From the NCBI GenBank assembly GCA_967755175.1, contig CBRAFO010000081.1, forward strand, positions 1 through 17,350: 17,350 nt of DNA, written 5' to 3'. Below, in pieces: positions 15,604-17,350 of this stretch (its first letter is position 1; the number at the start of each line of letters is the position of its first letter). The notes under the pieces were generated by a model, which did no database searches, was not told where the DNA came from, and was given only the letters and a program-made list of their open reading frames with translations. This stretch comes from Rariglobus sp967755175. GTDB lineage: Bacteria; Verrucomicrobiota; Verrucomicrobiia; Opitutales; Opitutaceae. The position numbers were made by a program, and so were the translations under genes.

Positions 15604-17290
15604 TCAGGTTGCATCCACCGCGTCCGGCAACGTGAAGAAAAGCGTGGCGCCGTGACCCGGCTCGCCCTCGGCCCAGATGTGGCCGCCGTGGCGGTGAATG
15701 ACACGCTGGACGGTCGCCAGCCCAATGCCCGTGCCGGGAAACTCACTCACGGTGTGAAGCCGTTGGAACGCTTGGAAGAGCTTGTGCGCATACTGGGCAT
15801 CAAACCCCGCGCCGTTGTCCCGCACAAAATAGGTCGGGGCTCCGTCGCGTTCCGCCCGGCCGAACTCGATGCGTGGAGCGGACTGGTGCCCGGTGAATTT
15901 CCACGCGTTGCCCAGCAGGTTTTCAAAGACGATCCGCATCAGACGACTATCGGCGTGGGTAATCAGATCGGGCTCGATGACCCACTCGACCGGGCGCTGC
16001 GGATCGCTCCGGCGCAGCTCCTCGCTCACGGTGCGGACCAGGGCGCTCAAGTCCACGGGCGCGCGGCGGAGCTCGGTGAGCGTCACCCGGGAGAGCTGCA
16101 ACATGTCGTCGATCAACTGACTCATGCGTTGGGTGGACACACGGATTTTCCCCAGGCTGTCCCGCCCTTGGTCGTCGAGCTTGTCCGCATAGTCCTCCTG
16201 CAGGATGCGGCTGAACCCGTCGATGCTGCGCAGCGGCGCGCGCAGGTCGTGGGACACCGAGTAGCTGAACGATTCGAGCTCCTTGTTGGCCGCCTCCAGC
16301 TTCCGCGTGCGATCAATCACGCGCTGCTCCAGCTCGGCGTTCAACGTGCGGATTTCCTGCTCGGCGCGCTTGCGCGTGGTGATGTCGGAGAACACCGCGA
16401 CCGCTCCGTGAATCGTTCCGGCGTGGCTCGTGAGCGGACGCGCGGTGACGCTCAACCACATCCCGTCGGGGTGCGGCGAATACTGAATGTAGATCTCCTC
16501 ATTATCCACGACCTGTCCCTGCAACACTCTGCCCAGCGGCAACTCCAAGGCGGAATAGGGAGTCGCCTGGTCCGGGATGGCACAGACGCTTTGTCGCCTC
16601 TCCGGCGGCTTCTCTTGCGTGATCTTGAAGCCAAGCAGTTCCTCGGCGGCGGGGTTGAGCAGGATGAATTCGCCGAGTTCATTGATCACCACCACGCCGT
16701 CGCCGATGCTGTCGAGCACCGAGCGTAGGATCAGGGTCTGACTTCGAAGCTCGTTACGGGAGTTCTGCAGATCCGAGTAGAGCGTCGCGTTTTCCAGGGA
16801 GATGGCGGCTTGGGACGCGAGCACGTCCAACACGGCCAGCCTTTCGGGTGTAAACGCTCCGGCCACGAGATTGTTCTCAAGGTAGAGAATGCCAATGAGC
16901 TTGGCCTGGCTTTTGATGGGCATGCAGAGCACCGACTTCGGCTGGACCGCTTGCAGGTAGGTGTCCTCCGAAAACAGGCGGCCATCGGCACGGGCATCGT
17001 GCAGGATCACGCTTTCGCTGGTCCGCTGGACATAGCTGACGACGTTTTTGGCAACCTCCGTGGTCTCGGCGAGGCGGGTGCGAGGAAACTCGATCTTGCC
17101 ATCGCCCTTGCGTGCTTGGGCCACCGCCATCAGGTCGGCGTCGGCAGGGACCAAGAGGCATCCCGATTGGGCACCCGCGTTTTCGATCACAATCCTCAGC
17201 AGTGTCTCCACTAGCGGGTCGATGCACAGCTCCCGCGAAATGCTCTGCGCGGCTTTGAGGACCGAGATGAGATCGATCTGGCCGGCGACG
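15604..17290 (-). repeat. Copy B of duplicated GAF-PAS-histidine kinase segment
   Basis: This partner of the segment ending at 9892 contains the identical blocks 15621-15660 (40 nt), 15861-15915 (55 nt) and 16221-16314 (94 nt). The identity includes synonymous positions, so the match reflects recent shared ancestry or gene conversion rather than protein constraint alone. Confidence 0.85.
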
Positions 17291-17350
17291 CCGGCGTGCG
17301 CACCCAGCGCCGTGGAAAACGCGGGCCGCTTGCCGGCTCCCGCTTCGGTG
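15604..17350 (-). CDS. Second hybrid sensor kinase, GAF-PAS-HisKA-HATPase part (partial, 5' end outside window)
   Basis: The frame is open from the right edge to TGA 15606-15604, giving 581 complete codons plus a single leftover base at the edge. The segment just inside the edge (QIDLISVLKAAQSISREL) aligns with the linker before the GAF domain of the neighbouring 1860-aa kinase, so the gene almost certainly continues upstream, probably with the same kinase and ATPase domains. An internal GTG at 17211 is not the true start. Visible parts are a GAF domain (to LYSDLQ), a PAS domain (SVLDSIGDGVVVINELGE onward), HisKA with SVSHDLRAPLRS (His codon at 16251-16249), and a HATPase with N box NLLGNAWKF, DNGAGFD and GTGIGLATV. 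All histidine kinase motifs are intact. Same strand as the neighbour, with a 129-nt gap holding a kinase remnant and no convincing terminator. The two sensors differ most in GAF and PAS, suggesting different signals with a shared output. Confidence 0.9.
   Translation of the reverse strand, partial: TEAGAGKRPAFSTALGAHAGVAGQIDLISVLKAAQSISRELCIDPLVETLLRIVIENAGAQSGCLLVPADADLMAVAQARKGDGKIEFPRTRLAETTEVAKNVVSYVQRTSESVILHDARADGRLFSEDTYLQAVQPKSVLCMPIKSQAKLIGILYLENNLVAGAFTPERLAVLDVLASQAAISLENATLYSDLQNSRNELRSQTLILRSVLDSIGDGVVVINELGEFILLNPAAEELLGFKITQEKPPERRQSVCAIPDQATPYSALELPLGRVLQGQVVDNEEIYIQYSPHPDGMWLSVTARPLTSHAGTIHGAVAVFSDITTRKRAEQEIRTLNAELEQRVIDRTRKLEAANKELESFSYSVSHDLRAPLRSIDGFSRILQEDYADKLDDQGRDSLGKIRVSTQRMSQLIDDMLQLSRVTLTELRRAPVDLSALVRTVSEELRRSDPQRPVEWVIEPDLITHADSRLMRIVFENLLGNAWKFTGHQSAPRIEFGRAERDGAPTYFVRDNGAGFDAQYAHKLFQAFQRLHTVSEFPGTGIGLATVQRVIHRHGGHIWAEGEPGHGATLFFTLPDAVDAT

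Noticed and set aside
15604..17211. GTG at 17211 as the start of the second sensor kinase
   Set aside because: The frame continues without a stop to the window edge, and the upstream residues align with the other kinase, so the start lies outside the window.

Overview
The window is GC-rich, densely coded bacterial DNA. The mix of genes suggests a Verrucomicrobiota member, plausibly close to Opitutaceae: a very large Ser/Thr kinase-ATPase-histidine kinase hybrid, alanine-rich repeat proteins, a big TPR protein, and few Shine-Dalgarno sites before the starts. This placement is inference; no rRNA, tRNA or marker gene is present to confirm it.

Left part (1-4106). A minus-strand gene runs off the left edge. 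It encodes a low-complexity protein carrying at least three copies of a small winged-helix-like module ending in a WLN signature. Divergent from it is a plus-strand FAD monooxygenase with a perfect TATAAT box 8 nt before its ATG, suggesting a leaderless mRNA. A perfect 14-bp hairpin separates its 3' end from a convergent membrane di-iron oxygenase of the desaturase/carotenoid ketolase type.

Middle (3219-8543). Four minus-strand genes read in order: a membrane-anchored alpha/beta hydrolase, a short exported protein, a 914-aa TPR protein and the di-iron oxygenase. The last three overlap by 4 nt each (TTGA and ATGA), so they are probably translationally coupled. The short exported ORF and the TPR ORF could also be two halves of one exported protein split by a frame change.

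8616-9079 is a non-coding array of about 22 degenerate tandem units of 21 bp, lying between the divergent hydrolase gene and an rsuA-type pseudouridine synthase gene. It is the most unusual non-coding element here.

Right part (9892-17350). Two tandem minus-strand hybrid sensor kinases share a near-identical GAF-PAS-HisKA-HATPase half, with perfectly identical DNA blocks of 40, 55 and 94 nt. The complete copy (1860 aa) also has a Ser/Thr kinase domain whose DFG motif reads GFG, an AAA-type ATPase and a long helical region. The second copy runs off the right edge. A nine-codon remnant of the same histidine kinase lies between them.
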